Shown: piece by piece, positions 1 to 9,342 of the stretch
Layout: the number at the start of each line of letters is the position of its first letter
Numbering within the stretch: position 1 is the stretch's first letter
NCBI GenBank assembly: GCA_036013055.1
Contig: DASCQM010000002.1
Location: forward strand, 233,345 to 297,344
DNA from: SHYR01 sp036013055
Lineage (GTDB): Bacteria > Chloroflexota > Dehalococcoidia > UBA2979
DNA: 64,000 nt
Direction of reading: 5' to 3'
Made by a program: the position numbers and the translations under genes
Notes under the pieces: generated by a model
What the model was told of the DNA's origin: nothing
What the model saw: the letters and a program-made list of their open reading frames with translations, nothing else
The model's database searches: none

Positions 1-1037
1 TCGCGTCCGTTGTCATCGCTCTCTCGGAACGGCTGTTCCTCTGTCGCGGGGTCGCTGTTCTTGACGGCTACGAGACGCAATCGCAGCGCCCCGACGTCGG
101 GACGGCCGAGGTCGATGCGCTCCAGCACGTCCGTCCACGCGAAGAGCGTATCGCCTCCGACAGTGGGAGCACTGTGCGTTCCGCCGTTGACGGCGAGGAT
201 GCGTAACGCGTTCTCCAGGCCGTTAAACGAGAGCGCGCGTGCCAGCGAGATCACGTGCCCGCCATAGACCACCCGACGCCCGAAGCGGCTGTCCTTCAGC
301 GCGTGCGCATTGAAGTGGGCGCGCGCGATGTTCTGATAGAGGCGGGCCGCCATCTGCTGCTCCGCCTCCTCGACCGCGACGCCCTCGATGTGGTGGATGC
401 GCTCGCCCGATCCGTAGTCACCCCACCACGCACGCCCGCCGGTGATCGCGGGGTCGAACTGCTTCAGCCGCAGCTCGTCGGGGATGAACAGAGCCTCCAC
501 GCCGACCGACTCGGGTGTCTCGGGTGCGTCGTCGATGCCCGTCACCGTCTCCGGGTCGCGCTTGGCGGCGAGGAACCAGCGTATGAACGTCAGCACGCCC
601 TCGCCGCGCTGGTTGCGCCCGATCGTGCGCACCCAGACGACGCCGGTGTCGCCCCGGCTCGACTCGCGACGCCCCAGCACCTCGCTCTTCGCGGTCAGCG
701 TGTCGCCGGGGTAGACGGGCACGCCGAAGCGCATATCGGCGTATCCGAGGTTCGCGATCGCGTTCAGCGAGAGGTCGGGCACGGACTTCCCGAAGACAGT
801 GTGAAAGACGAGCAGGTCGTTGACGGTCTCGCGCTCGAAGCCGAGCGAGCGCGCGAACTCAGCATCGCAGTGCAGCGGATAGCGGTCGGCAGTAAGCGCG
901 ATATAGAGGGCGGCGTCCCCCTCGGTGACTGTGCGCGGCACAGAATGGTCGAGCTGGAGCCCGGTCGTGAAGTCCTCGAAGAAGTTGCCGGAGGTTGCCT
1001 TGCCAGACGCTGTATCGCCGTCGATCGCTTCGCTCAC
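1..1037 (-). CDS. mch: Mesaconyl-CoA hydratase (beta-methylmalyl-CoA dehydratase), 3' end beyond the window
   Basis: A minus-strand reading frame starts at a GTG preceded by a strong GGGAGG site and runs off the left edge after 345 codons. It is a double hot-dog MaoC-type hydratase. The N-terminal half shows GNFFEDF, PRTVTEGD, VFHTVFGKSVPDLSLNAIA and YPGDTL, and the second half shows RLYQNIARAHFN and VYGGHVISLARALSFNGL. This pattern closely follows Chloroflexus mesaconyl-C1-CoA hydratase (Mch), which interconverts mesaconyl-CoA and beta-methylmalyl-CoA in the 3-hydroxypropionate bicycle and related C5 pathways. Family and length agree. The exact substrate is inferred; a general enoyl-CoA hydratase role is the alternative. 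Confidence 0.78.
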   Translation of the reverse strand, partial: MSEAIDGDTASGKATSGNFFEDFTTGLQLDHSVPRTVTEGDAALYIALTADRYPLHCDAEFARSLGFERETVNDLLVFHTVFGKSVPDLSLNAIANLGYADMRFGVPVYPGDTLTAKSEVLGRRESSRGDTGVVWVRTIGRNQRGEGVLTFIRWFLAAKRDPETVTGIDDAPETPESVGVEALFIPDELRLKQFDPAITGGRAWWGDYGSGERIHHIEGVAVEEAEQQMAARLYQNIARAHFNAHALKDSRFGRRVVYGGHVISLARALSFNGLENALRILAVNGGTHSAPTVGGDTLFAWTDVLERIDLGRPDVGALRLRLVAVKNSDPATEEQPFRESDDNGR

Positions 1038-1196
1038 GTCGCACCTCCCTCGCGCTTTCGCCCGGCCATTGTAGGGGCGCAGCAGCGAAGGGACATGCGT
1101 CGCGGTATCTGCGTCACGGGACCCGCATCACAGTGTGGCCGTCAGGGGCCGATATACTGAGAGGGAACACTCCAGAGCACCGCGAGGAGACCGACG

Positions 1197-1418
1197 TTGG
1201 GGACGAAAGAACTCGAAGCGCTGATCGACGTACTGCAGACACAGCTCACTGAAGGCCAGGACGGTCACGTGATCGGCACGTGGACGATCCGCTACGACAA
1301 GGCGCGCTCCGCGTTCACCTTCGACAAGTGCGAGGACGGCATCTACTGCGAGGAACGTCCCGCCGTGATCGGCACGGACAAGGCAGTGATCGACGCCGGC
1401 GGTCCGCTGCTCGGCTAG
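1197..1418 (+). CDS. Small hypothetical protein (73 aa)
   Basis: A short ORF begins with TTG seven bases after a GAGGAG ribosome-binding site and ends at TAG. The product is soluble and mildly acidic. It has a predicted alternating strand pattern (HVIGTWTIRYDK, AFTFDKCEDGIYC) with two cysteines five residues apart. No family is recognised. It lies divergent from the mesaconyl-CoA hydratase gene and 81 bases before the P450 gene. The good ribosome-binding site and coherent codon use favour a real gene, but this is not certain. Confidence 0.5.
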   Translation: MGTKELEALIDVLQTQLTEGQDGHVIGTWTIRYDKARSAFTFDKCEDGIYCEERPAVIGTDKAVIDAGGPLLG

Positions 1419-1499
1419 CCCCAGTCAGTCACTCGCGCCTGTCCGCCCTCGACGAGTCGGAATGACACCGCGGGCAGCAGCAGCGAGGGCGGCGACCGC

Positions 1500-2786
1500 T
1501 TGAACATCCGTCGCATTCCCGGCGTCGTTCCGCTCGCGATCCAACTGCTGCTGCTAAAGGAGCGCCTGAAGTCGGGCGTCACCTTCAACCCGCTCTCGGT
1601 GCGGTACCGCGAGGATCCGTACCCGAAGCTGCGCGAGCTGAGGGAACGCGACCCCGTGCACCGGATGGAGCTGACCGGGACGTGGCAGGTCACTCGCTAC
1701 GCCGACGTCGCATGGATCCTGCGCGACCCTCGATTCTCTGCGGACCGCGATCCGCCAGACACCGGCCTGATCGACCACGACATCGTCGAGCAGAGCGCCT
1801 TCGTGAAGATGCTCAGCGAGAACTTGCTGGGCCTTGACCCGCCCGATCACACCCGCCTGCGCAACCTCGTGAACATGGCGTTCACGCCGCGCGTGATCGC
1901 CGCCATGGAGCCGCGCGTCCAGGCGATCACGGACCAACTGCTCGATGCCGCGACCGAGCGCGCGATGCACAACGGCCGCCAGATCGACGTGATCAAGGAC
2001 CTTGCTGAGCCGCTCCCCGTTACGGTGATCTCCGAGTTGCTCGGCGTGCCATCCGAGGATCACGCGCAGTTCCGACGCTGGTCGTACGACCTGGCACGGG
2101 CGCTCGACCCGCTCTTCGAAGTGCAGATCCTCGACAACGCCGACCGCGCGGTGCGCGAGTTGACGGAGTACTTTCGCCCGCTGGTCGAAGCGCGACGGCG
2201 CGCCCCCGGCGACGACCTGATCTCTGCGCTCGTGCGCGCCGAGGAGGAAGGCGACCGGCTGTCCGAGGACGAGTTGTACGCCTTCTGCGTGCTGCTGCTC
2301 GGCGCGGGCAGCGAGACGACGACGAATCTGATCGGCAACGGCTTCCTCGCGCTGCACCAGCAGCCGGAACAGCTCCGGCTGCTGCGCGACGACCCCTCGC
2401 TGGCCGACTCGGCGATCGAGGAGCTGCTGCGCTTCGACGCACCGGTGCAGCTCACGTCGAGGGTCGCGCTGGAGGACGTGACGATCGGCGAACGCGCCGT
2501 GCGCGCGGGAGAATTCATCGTGCTCAGCCTCGCCGGGGCGAACCGCGACCCCGCGCAGTTCGCCGACCCGGATCGCCTCGACGTCACCCGCGCGGAGAAC
2601 CGGCACCTCTCCTTCTCGCTGGGCAACCACTACTGCCTCGGCTCCCCACTCGCACGGCTGGAAGCGCGCACCGCGATCATGTCGCTGCTGGAACGCTTCC
2701 CCGCGACCTCGCTGCTGGACGCCGAACCCCGGTGGCGAGAGATGGTGACGCTGCGAGGCCTGACGACGCTGCCCGTCGCCGTCTAG
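1500..2786 (+). CDS. Cytochrome P450
   Basis: A soluble bacterial class I P450 of 428 residues, of usual length. It has the I-helix oxygen-binding motif AGSETTTN, the K-helix ExxR as EELLR, and the haem loop FSLGNHYCLG with the axial cysteine near residue 379. It would insert one oxygen atom into an organic substrate using electrons from ferredoxin. No ferredoxin or reductase gene is adjacent. The start is a TTG; an ATG close by is absent and the first conserved block begins about 20 residues later. It sits at the head of a catabolic gene run with a dehydrogenase, hydrolase and CoA-transferases, suggesting oxidation of a terpenoid, steroid or fatty substrate, which is inference. Confidence 0.93.
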   Translation: MNIRRIPGVVPLAIQLLLLKERLKSGVTFNPLSVRYREDPYPKLRELRERDPVHRMELTGTWQVTRYADVAWILRDPRFSADRDPPDTGLIDHDIVEQSAFVKMLSENLLGLDPPDHTRLRNLVNMAFTPRVIAAMEPRVQAITDQLLDAATERAMHNGRQIDVIKDLAEPLPVTVISELLGVPSEDHAQFRRWSYDLARALDPLFEVQILDNADRAVRELTEYFRPLVEARRRAPGDDLISALVRAEEEGDRLSEDELYAFCVLLLGAGSETTTNLIGNGFLALHQQPEQLRLLRDDPSLADSAIEELLRFDAPVQLTSRVALEDVTIGERAVRAGEFIVLSLAGANRDPAQFADPDRLDVTRAENRHLSFSLGNHYCLGSPLARLEARTAIMSLLERFPATSLLDAEPRWREMVTLRGLTTLPVAV

Positions 2787-2902
2787 CGGCCCGACGCGGC
2801 GAGGGCCGCTTGCGAAGTCGTGCTGACGAGGAGCAGGATTCGCGCGACGGACGTGACCTCGGCACGTACCGCACCAGCGAGCAGAGCGCCGAGAGACCGC
2901 CG

Positions 2903-3412
2903 ATGGACGCCGCCTCGATGATCCGCGAGGAACTGCGCCACTCCCACGGGTGGCTGCGCCAGACGATCGATGGCATCACGCCGGAGCAGGCCCACTGGAT
3001 CCCGCCGGGGAACGCCAATCCGATCTGCGCCACGTACGCCCACGTCGTGGTCGATGAAGACGTGCTCGTGAACCACGAGCTGCGCGGAAACGCGCCGCTT
3101 TTCGAGGCGGAATGGGCCACCTCGATCGGTGTCAGCGAGCCGATGGTGCAGGGGCCCGGCTGGGCCGATTGGGCGCGCCGCGTGCGCATCGACCTCGACT
3201 CGTTCGAGCGCTACGTCGATGCCGTGCACGCGGAGACGGACCGCTGGGCGGCCACGCTCGCGAACGGCGACCTCGCGCACGCCGTGGAGTTCGGCGGCAG
3301 GCCCCAGCCGGTGAGCCACGTGCTGTGGCGCGTGATCAGCCACAACCACGGACACGCCGGCGAGATCGCCGTGCTGAAGGGCCTGCAGGGCGTTCGCGGT
3401 TTCTCGCTCTAG
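2903..3412 (+). CDS. DinB-family metal-binding protein
   Basis: A 169-residue four-helix-bundle protein of the DinB/YfiT type. Candidate metal ligands are the histidines in REELRHSHGW, TYAHVVVDEDVLVNH and SHNHGHAGEIAVL, placed as expected for the three-histidine DinB site. Family members are often thiol-dependent S-transferases (mycothiol, bacillithiol), but many have no known role. The ATG was chosen because homology starts there; the longer frame upstream is low-complexity. It lies 116 bases after the P450 gene on the same strand. Confidence 0.75.
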   Translation: MDAASMIREELRHSHGWLRQTIDGITPEQAHWIPPGNANPICATYAHVVVDEDVLVNHELRGNAPLFEAEWATSIGVSEPMVQGPGWADWARRVRIDLDSFERYVDAVHAETDRWAATLANGDLAHAVEFGGRPQPVSHVLWRVISHNHGHAGEIAVLKGLQGVRGFSL

Positions 3413-3513
3413 CGAGCGCCGCAACCGGCGACGGCACTGATACGACCTTCGTCGGTGCGGAGGCTGTGGTAGTCTCCCGCCGCATCACTGGTCAAAGAGG
3501 CGAGGAACGATCC

Positions 3514-4359
3514 ATGGGCAAACTCGACGGAAAGGTCGCCGTGATCACGGGTGCCAGCCGTGGCATCGGCAAGGAGATCGCGGTGCTCTTCGCCGAAGAG
3601 GGCGCGAAGGTCGTCGCCGTCGCTCGCACGCTGAACGAGGGCGACCACCAGCTCCCCGGCTCGCTCGCCAACACCGTCGCGCAGATCAACGACGCAGGCG
3701 GCGAAGCGACGGCCGTGCAAGCGGACATATCGACCGAGGAGGAGTGCGAGCAGCTCCTCGCAGCCGCGAAGGCCGCGTACGGGCCGATCGACGTGCTCGT
3801 GAACAACGCCGCACTCACCTACTTCATCCCGATCATCGACTTCCCCACCAATCGCTGGATGCGCTCATGGGCGGTCAACGTCCACGCGCCATTCCTGCTC
3901 TCACGCGGCGTGCTGCCTGACATGATCGAGCGCGGATCGGGAGCGATCGTCAACCTCTCGTCGATGGGTGCGGTCGGCCCGGGCCGCGCGCCGTACGACG
4001 GCCCCCCGCAGCGCGGCGGCACGATGTACGGCGCCGAGAAGGCCGCGCTGGAGCGGTTTACGCAGGGGCTCGCGCAGGAGGTCTACGAGCACGGCATCTC
4101 CGTCACCTGCGTCTCGCCGTCCGTCGGCGTGCCGACCGAGGGCACCGTCTTCCACAACCTCCACGACTCGCTCGACGACCCGAAGGGCGAGCCGATCCGC
4201 ACGATGGCGAACTCGATCCTGCTGCTGGCGACCGAACCTGTCGACAAGATCTCCGGCCGCGTCACCTACTCACAGGAGGTGCTGAAGGAGTTCGGTTGGA
4301 CGGACGGCGGCAGCGGCTACGGCATCGACATCGCGGGAACCGGCTACAGCCGCATCTAG
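3514..4359 (+). CDS. Short-chain dehydrogenase/reductase (SDR)
   Basis: A classical NAD(P)-dependent SDR of 281 residues. It has the cofactor motif TGASRGIG, the structural NNAA motif, the catalytic serine in NLSSMGAV and the YxxxK pair in TMYGAEKAALE. A proline-rich insertion of about 15 residues separates the serine from the tyrosine. The start ATG follows GAGGAACG. It probably oxidises or reduces an alcohol or hydroxyacyl intermediate in the same pathway as the downstream CoA-transferases. Substrate cannot be told from sequence. Confidence 0.9.
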   Translation: MGKLDGKVAVITGASRGIGKEIAVLFAEEGAKVVAVARTLNEGDHQLPGSLANTVAQINDAGGEATAVQADISTEEECEQLLAAAKAAYGPIDVLVNNAALTYFIPIIDFPTNRWMRSWAVNVHAPFLLSRGVLPDMIERGSGAIVNLSSMGAVGPGRAPYDGPPQRGGTMYGAEKAALERFTQGLAQEVYEHGISVTCVSPSVGVPTEGTVFHNLHDSLDDPKGEPIRTMANSILLLATEPVDKISGRVTYSQEVLKEFGWTDGGSGYGIDIAGTGYSRI

Positions 4360-4367
4360 GAGCGAGC

Positions 4368-5018
4368 GTGCCCCTGACCGCCCTCGAAATCCCGTGCGGC
4401 GAGCTGACGCTCGTCGGCGCGCTGCACACGCCCGATGGCGATGGCCCCTTCGTCGCAGCAGTCGTCTGCCACCCCCATCCACAGATGGGCGGCGACATGT
4501 ACAACAACGTGGTGCTGGCGATCGTCGAGGGGCTCGTCGAACGCGGCATCGCGGCGGTGCGCTTCAACTTCCGCGGCTCTGGCGGCAGCGAGGGGAGCCA
4601 CGACGGCGGCGCAGCGGAGCAGGACGACGTGCGCGCGGCGCTGGCCCATACCGCGACGCTGCCCGAGGTCGATAGCGACCGCATCGGACTCGCCGGATAC
4701 TCCTTCGGCGCCGGGATGGCGGCGCAGGCCGCTCCGTCTGTGGCATCGACTGCGGTAGGCTCTGCGCCCGTGCTCGCGCTCGTCTCGATGCCGTTGCGCC
4801 GGCTCGACAGCGCCGACGCGATCGCGGACTATCCGAGCCCGCTGCTGCTGATGACGGGCGACCTCGACGAGTTCGGTGAGTCCGGGACGCTCGAAGAACT
4901 CGGCTCCGAGATCGACCGGGCGACGACCGATATCGTCGAGGGGGCCGACCACTTCTGGCTTGGTTTTGAGTCCCAGATCAGCAACACCGTCGGCGACTTC
5001 TTCGCCGAGAACCTGTAG
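4368..5018 (+). CDS. Alpha/beta hydrolase (dienelactone hydrolase-like)
   Basis: A compact 216-residue hydrolase starting at GTG eight bases downstream of the SDR stop, behind AGGAGCG. It carries the HPHPQMGGDMYNNVV block typical of the YfhR/Tex30-like branch, the nucleophile elbow GYSFGAG, an acid in TGDLDEF and a histidine in EGADHFW. All triad members are present, so it should be an active serine hydrolase or thioesterase. No signal peptide is seen. It is probably co-transcribed with the SDR upstream and the CoA-transferases downstream. Confidence 0.85.
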   Translation: MPLTALEIPCGELTLVGALHTPDGDGPFVAAVVCHPHPQMGGDMYNNVVLAIVEGLVERGIAAVRFNFRGSGGSEGSHDGGAAEQDDVRAALAHTATLPEVDSDRIGLAGYSFGAGMAAQAAPSVASTAVGSAPVLALVSMPLRRLDSADAIADYPSPLLLMTGDLDEFGESGTLEELGSEIDRATTDIVEGADHFWLGFESQISNTVGDFFAENL

Positions 5019-5030
5019 CGAGGACGGCAC

Positions 5031-6209
5031 GTGACGCAACCATACGCAGGCATCCGCGTGATCGAGGTCGGCGGCACCGTCTCCGCAGCCGCAGCGACGA
5101 AGACCTTCTCCGATTTCGGCGCCGACGTGATCAAGATCGAACCGATCGACGGAGGCACCGCACGACGGCTGCCACCGTTTCCGAACGACATCCCGCACCT
5201 CGACCGGGGCTCGTTCCACCTCGCGCTCGACACCGGCAAGCGTTCGATCGCCCTCGACGTCACGACCGCATCCGGGCGTGAGATCGTCGCGAGGCTCGCC
5301 GACGACGCGGCACTGCTGATCCAGCAGCAGCCCCCGGCAGACGCTGACGCACTGCTCGCCAGACTCAGCGATCGGGCACCGAGTACCGTCACGATCTCGC
5401 CACACGGGCTCGACGGTCCGTACCGCGACCGCATCGAGAACGACATGACGACGCTGGCGTGGACCACGCGTATGCAGCGCCACTCGAACGAGGGTGAGGA
5501 GCCGCTGCGCTACGCGCCGGAAGCCGGGACGATCCAGGTCGGCGCGACGGCCGCGGCGGCCGGATCAGCCGCGATCTGGCGTCGCAGCCACGAGGGGGAG
5601 CGCTTCACCATCGAGATCGCGGGCGTGGAGGCGATGACCGGCAACGTCGATTCGTTCTTCACGATCTGGTCGATGACCGGGGCCGACCTGCCGCGTCCCG
5701 CCGGTGTCTCGAAGGCAGCGTACGTCGCCGGAAACTACCCGTGCAAAGATGGCTTCGTGCTCTTCGCCGCCGGGAACGACCCGTTCTTCTCGCGCCTCTG
5801 CGATGGCATCGGGCACCCCGAGCTGAAGACCGACCCGCGCTTCGTCGACCCGGAGCAAAAGCCGCTGCACTGGGACGACTTCATGACCTACCTCCAGCCG
5901 TGGCTCGACGAGCGCACGAAGCTGGAGGTCTTCACCCAGCTCCAGGACGTCGGCGTGATGGTCGCCCCGATCCTCGAAGTGCCAGACGCCCTCACCGACC
6001 CGCAGGCCGTCGCGCGCGGCTCGTTCGTCGAGGTCGATCAGCCCGACGTCGGTGCGATCACGCTTGCCGGCCCGCCCTTCCGCCTTGGCGACGCATGGCA
6101 GGCGCGACCGGCTCCCCGGCTCGGCGAACACACATCGGAGCTGCTCGGCGAGCTGGGATACTCAGCCGACGAGCAGATCGCGCTATTCCGCGCGGGGGTG
6201 ACGGCATGA
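5031..6209 (+). CDS. CaiB/BaiF family III CoA-transferase
   Basis: A 392-residue family III CoA-transferase starting at GTG. N-terminal signatures are GIRVIEVGG, FSDFGADVIKIEP and TGKRSIALD. Near the usual catalytic-acid region it reads AGVEAMTGN. The family moves CoA between carboxylic acids through an enzyme-bound anhydride and acts as interlocked dimers. Relative to typical members, the block after SIALD is less conserved (few of the usual residues), hinting at a divergent substrate. The stop overlaps the next CoA-transferase by four bases (ATGA), so the two may form a heteromer. Confidence 0.88.
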   Translation: MTQPYAGIRVIEVGGTVSAAAATKTFSDFGADVIKIEPIDGGTARRLPPFPNDIPHLDRGSFHLALDTGKRSIALDVTTASGREIVARLADDAALLIQQQPPADADALLARLSDRAPSTVTISPHGLDGPYRDRIENDMTTLAWTTRMQRHSNEGEEPLRYAPEAGTIQVGATAAAAGSAAIWRRSHEGERFTIEIAGVEAMTGNVDSFFTIWSMTGADLPRPAGVSKAAYVAGNYPCKDGFVLFAAGNDPFFSRLCDGIGHPELKTDPRFVDPEQKPLHWDDFMTYLQPWLDERTKLEVFTQLQDVGVMVAPILEVPDALTDPQAVARGSFVEVDQPDVGAITLAGPPFRLGDAWQARPAPRLGEHTSELLGELGYSADEQIALFRAGVTA

Positions 6210-7474
6210 CGACGAAGTTGCTTGATGGACTGCGCATCGTCGAAGCCTGCGAGGTTTGGGCCGGACCAATGGCGGGATCGCTCTTCGGCGACCTCGGCGC
6301 GGACGTGGTGAAGATCGAATCGTTCCCGCGCTCCTCAATGACCCGCCCGCTGCGCGTCGCGCCGGGGCCGCAGGGGCAGGCGGTCGGCGGCAACGATGGC
6401 CCGCCCTATGAGCAGAGCGGCATCCACCACCTGGCGAATCGCAACAAGCGGAACATCGCGATGGACATCCGCTCGGAGGCCGGCGCTGAGGCCGCCCGCC
6501 GCCTGATCGCGGACGCGGATGTCTTCTTCGAGGGCTACTCGTCCGGGACGATGGAGCGGCTGGGCTTCGGCTGGGATGTCGTGAAGGAGATAAATCCGAA
6601 CATCGTGATGATCTCGATGCCCGGCTGGGGCGTCGAGGGGCCCTACCGCGGATACGTGACGCTCGGCTCGGGCCTCGATGCCGGCGTCGGGCACGTCAGC
6701 GTGCGCGGCTACCCGCAGCACGACACCGGATTCGTGCCGGCGATCTTCCATTCCGACGCGACCGGCGCGCTGACCGTGATCTTCGCGGCGCTCGCGGGGC
6801 TGCGACAACGCGAGAAGAGCGGCAAGGGCTGCTTCATCGACATGTCGCAGATCGAGGCGATGGGCTGGCAGTTCCCGGGGATCTTCGCCGAGTGGACGAT
6901 GAACGAGCGACGTCCGCAGCGCCTCGGTAACAGCGACCCGCACATTGTCCCGCACGGCTGCTACCGCGCCGCCGGCGACGAGCAGTGGGTTGCGATCGCG
7001 GCCGAAGACGACGCGCAGTGGGCCGCGCTCGCCGGCGTGATCGGCAAGCCTGAGTGGGCGGCCGGCGATGACCCGCGCGCCTCGGTCGTCGGACGGCTGC
7101 GCGCGCGCGAGGAGATCGACGCCGCGATCGGCGAGTACGCCTCGCAGCGGACGCCGGCTGAAGCTGCCGACGCGATCCAGGAGGCTGGCGCGATCGCCGC
7201 GCCCGTCACCCGTGCACCGGAGACGCTCGCCAGTCCGCAGCTCAATGCTCGCGAGTGGTTCAACACCGTCGAGCACCGCTATGCGGGCACGAACATCATG
7301 GGCGGGTTCCTCTGGCAGATCGCCGAGGACCCGGCGACGTGGGACCGCGTCTGCGCCACCGTCGGCGAGCACAACGTCGAGGTGCTCTCGGCACTCGGCT
7401 TCTCCGCCGACGAGATCGCGACGATGCAGCGCGACGGAGCGATCGGCGACAGCTACGAGCTGCCCTCCGCGTGA
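6206..7474 (+). CDS. CaiB/BaiF family III CoA-transferase, second copy
   Basis: A 422-residue family III CoA-transferase translationally coupled to the preceding one by an ATGA overlap. Signatures are LDGLRIVEACEVWAGPMAG, FGDLGADVVKIES, KRNIAMDIRS, MISMPGWGVEGPYRGY and DMSQIEAMGWQ. It is more canonical than its partner. The pair resembles two-subunit transferases such as benzylsuccinate CoA-transferase (BbsEF), where one subunit is degenerate. That comparison is inference. Its last bases overlap the next gene (GTGA). Confidence 0.9.
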   Translation: MTTKLLDGLRIVEACEVWAGPMAGSLFGDLGADVVKIESFPRSSMTRPLRVAPGPQGQAVGGNDGPPYEQSGIHHLANRNKRNIAMDIRSEAGAEAARRLIADADVFFEGYSSGTMERLGFGWDVVKEINPNIVMISMPGWGVEGPYRGYVTLGSGLDAGVGHVSVRGYPQHDTGFVPAIFHSDATGALTVIFAALAGLRQREKSGKGCFIDMSQIEAMGWQFPGIFAEWTMNERRPQRLGNSDPHIVPHGCYRAAGDEQWVAIAAEDDAQWAALAGVIGKPEWAAGDDPRASVVGRLRAREEIDAAIGEYASQRTPAEAADAIQEAGAIAAPVTRAPETLASPQLNAREWFNTVEHRYAGTNIMGGFLWQIAEDPATWDRVCATVGEHNVEVLSALGFSADEIATMQRDGAIGDSYELPSA

Positions 7475-8418
7475 GCCCCGGTCCGGGCGGACCGCTATCG
7501 GTCGCGGGGTTCCGGGTCGCCGCGCGCCGCGCGGCCATCCTCGTCGCCATCATCGCCATCGTGATCGCGGTCGGCATCCTGCGGCTGCGCGCACAGGAGA
7601 TCGGCTACGTCGCCGCCCTCGCTGCCGGCGCCGTCGCCCTCGTTGTCGCAGGTCGCTCTCCGCGGCCGGGCGCACGACGGCTGGCGGATCTGCGCTGGTG
7701 GGGCGTGTACGTGCTCGGCTTCATGAGCTTCGCGCTGATCCGCACCTTCGCCGACGACACCGGCATCCCGTGGCAGTACGGATACGTGATCGACATCGAA
7801 CGGCTTGGCGGCGTGGTACCGACGGTCTGGATGCAGGATCAATGGTTCGTCCGAGGGCAGGAAGACGCCTTCGATGTCGCGATGTTCGCCGTCTACATCT
7901 CTTACTTCATCGTCCCGCAGCTCGCCGGCATCCTCATCTGGCGCTCGAACCGCACGCGCTTCCGGCTCTACGTCGCAGCGACGCTCGTCACGTTCGGTAG
8001 CGGGCTGCTGATCAGCTTCATCCTGCCTACCGCCCCGCCGTGGCTCGCAGGGCAGGAGGGCCACCTGCCGCAGGTCTTCCGCGTGATCGTCGAGGTCACA
8101 TCCGATGTCGAAGCGAGCGCGCGCGACGTCGGCTACGCGCTTGCTGGGGCGAACCCGGTCGGCGCGATGCCGTCGCTGCACATGGGCATCACCGTCGTCG
8201 TCGCGCTTGCGATGTGGGCTCAACAGCGAGCGCTCGGCGTCGTGGGCGCGCTCTACGCGCTGACGATGGGACTGGCGCTTGTCTACCTTGGCGAGCACTA
8301 CGTCGTCGACCTGCTCGCAGGCGCGGCGATCGCCGTCGCCGCGTGGCTCGGCGTCAGCCGTATTCCCGCCGTGACGCGCGTCGGGAGCGGCGACGGCGCA
8401 GGCGAGAGCACCGCCTGA
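7471..8418 (+). CDS. PAP2-superfamily integral membrane protein (AUR1/inositolphosphotransferase-like)
   Basis: A 315-residue protein with about six membrane segments, starting at GTG that overlaps the CoA-transferase stop. It has the PAP2 catalytic motifs GAMPSLHMG and GEHYVVDLLAG, plus an upstream PTAPPWLAG loop seen in the AUR1/IPC-synthase-like branch (PAP2_3). Such enzymes remove or transfer a phosphate or phosphoalcohol head group at the membrane. Because the window also has inositol-phosphate-type genes, an inositol-lipid role is possible but unproven. Its co-transcription with CoA-transferases may be only positional. Confidence 0.85.
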   Translation: MSPGPGGPLSVAGFRVAARRAAILVAIIAIVIAVGILRLRAQEIGYVAALAAGAVALVVAGRSPRPGARRLADLRWWGVYVLGFMSFALIRTFADDTGIPWQYGYVIDIERLGGVVPTVWMQDQWFVRGQEDAFDVAMFAVYISYFIVPQLAGILIWRSNRTRFRLYVAATLVTFGSGLLISFILPTAPPWLAGQEGHLPQVFRVIVEVTSDVEASARDVGYALAGANPVGAMPSLHMGITVVVALAMWAQQRALGVVGALYALTMGLALVYLGEHYVVDLLAGAAIAVAAWLGVSRIPAVTRVGSGDGAGESTA

Positions 8419-8472
8419 CGCCGATTCACGCGGTCCTGTACCGCGTACAATGGAAGCCGCGAAGGAGTACCG

Positions 8473-9321
8473 ATGACGACCGAAGCTTTCACCGACGTAG
8501 TCGATGCCACATTCGAGGCCGATGTCCTGACGCAGTCGCAGGAGACGCCCGTGGTCGTCGACTTCTGGGCGCCGTGGTGCGGCCCCTGCCGGGTGATCGG
8601 CCCGATCCTCGAACAGCTCGCGGGCGAGTACGAGGGCCGCGTGAAACTCGTGAAGGTCAACGTCGACGAGAACCCGGCCGTCGCCACGCAGTACCAGATC
8701 AGCAGCATCCCCGCCGTCGTCGCCTTCAGCGACGGCGCGCCGGTCAACCAGTTCGTCGGCGCCGTGCCGGAGCCGCAGGCGCGCGACTTCTTCCAGTCGC
8801 TCGTGCCGAACGAGGCGGACACGATCGCCCGCGAGGGCGTCGAAGCCGCGATCCGCAACGAGACCGAGGCCGCGACGGCAAAGTTCGAGGCCGCGCTCGA
8901 ACTCGACGAGAACCACCTCACCGCCACGCTCGGGCTCGCCCAGATCGCGATTGAGACCGGAGACAATGAGCGCGCCACCGAACTCGCGTCGAAGTGGGAG
9001 AGCGATCCCGAGGGCGCTCGCATCGTCGCGCTAGCGCGACTGCGCACCAGCGGCGACGACGAGGGCGACCGTGACGCGCTGCTGGCACGGCTAGCCGCCG
9101 ACGAGAACGACGCCGAAGCGCACTACGCGCTGGCCAACATCCACGCCGCGGCCAGCGAGTGGGACGGCGCGCTGGAGCACCTGATCGCGACCGTGCGGCT
9201 CGACCGCAAGATCGACGACGATGGCGCACGTCGCAAGATGATCGATCTGTTCAATGTGCTCGGGAACGGCCATCCGCTGACGGAGGACTACCGCCAGCAA
9301 TTGAGCAGCCTGCTCTTCTAG
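8473..9321 (+). CDS. Thioredoxin domain fused to TPR-like repeats (YbbN/CnoX type)
   Basis: A 282-residue protein. Residues 1-110 form a thioredoxin fold with the redox motif WCGPC; the remainder is helical tetratricopeptide-like repeats (ATAKFEAALELDENHLTA, AHYALANIHAAASEWDGAL). This architecture matches YbbN/CnoX, a chaperone-holdase that protects proteins from oxidation and hands them to GroEL or DnaK. The active-site pair is WCGPC, so unlike E. coli YbbN it keeps both cysteines and could be redox-active. ATG follows GAAGGAG. Confidence 0.88.
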   Translation: MTTEAFTDVVDATFEADVLTQSQETPVVVDFWAPWCGPCRVIGPILEQLAGEYEGRVKLVKVNVDENPAVATQYQISSIPAVVAFSDGAPVNQFVGAVPEPQARDFFQSLVPNEADTIAREGVEAAIRNETEAATAKFEAALELDENHLTATLGLAQIAIETGDNERATELASKWESDPEGARIVALARLRTSGDDEGDRDALLARLAADENDAEAHYALANIHAAASEWDGALEHLIATVRLDRKIDDDGARRKMIDLFNVLGNGHPLTEDYRQQLSSLLF

Positions 9322-9342
9322 GACGGCCCGCCACCAGGCAAC

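Noticed and set aside
255..1160. Plus-strand 301-codon frame at the left edge
   Set aside because: It is the antisense of the mesaconyl-CoA hydratase gene, which has strong motifs on the minus strand.
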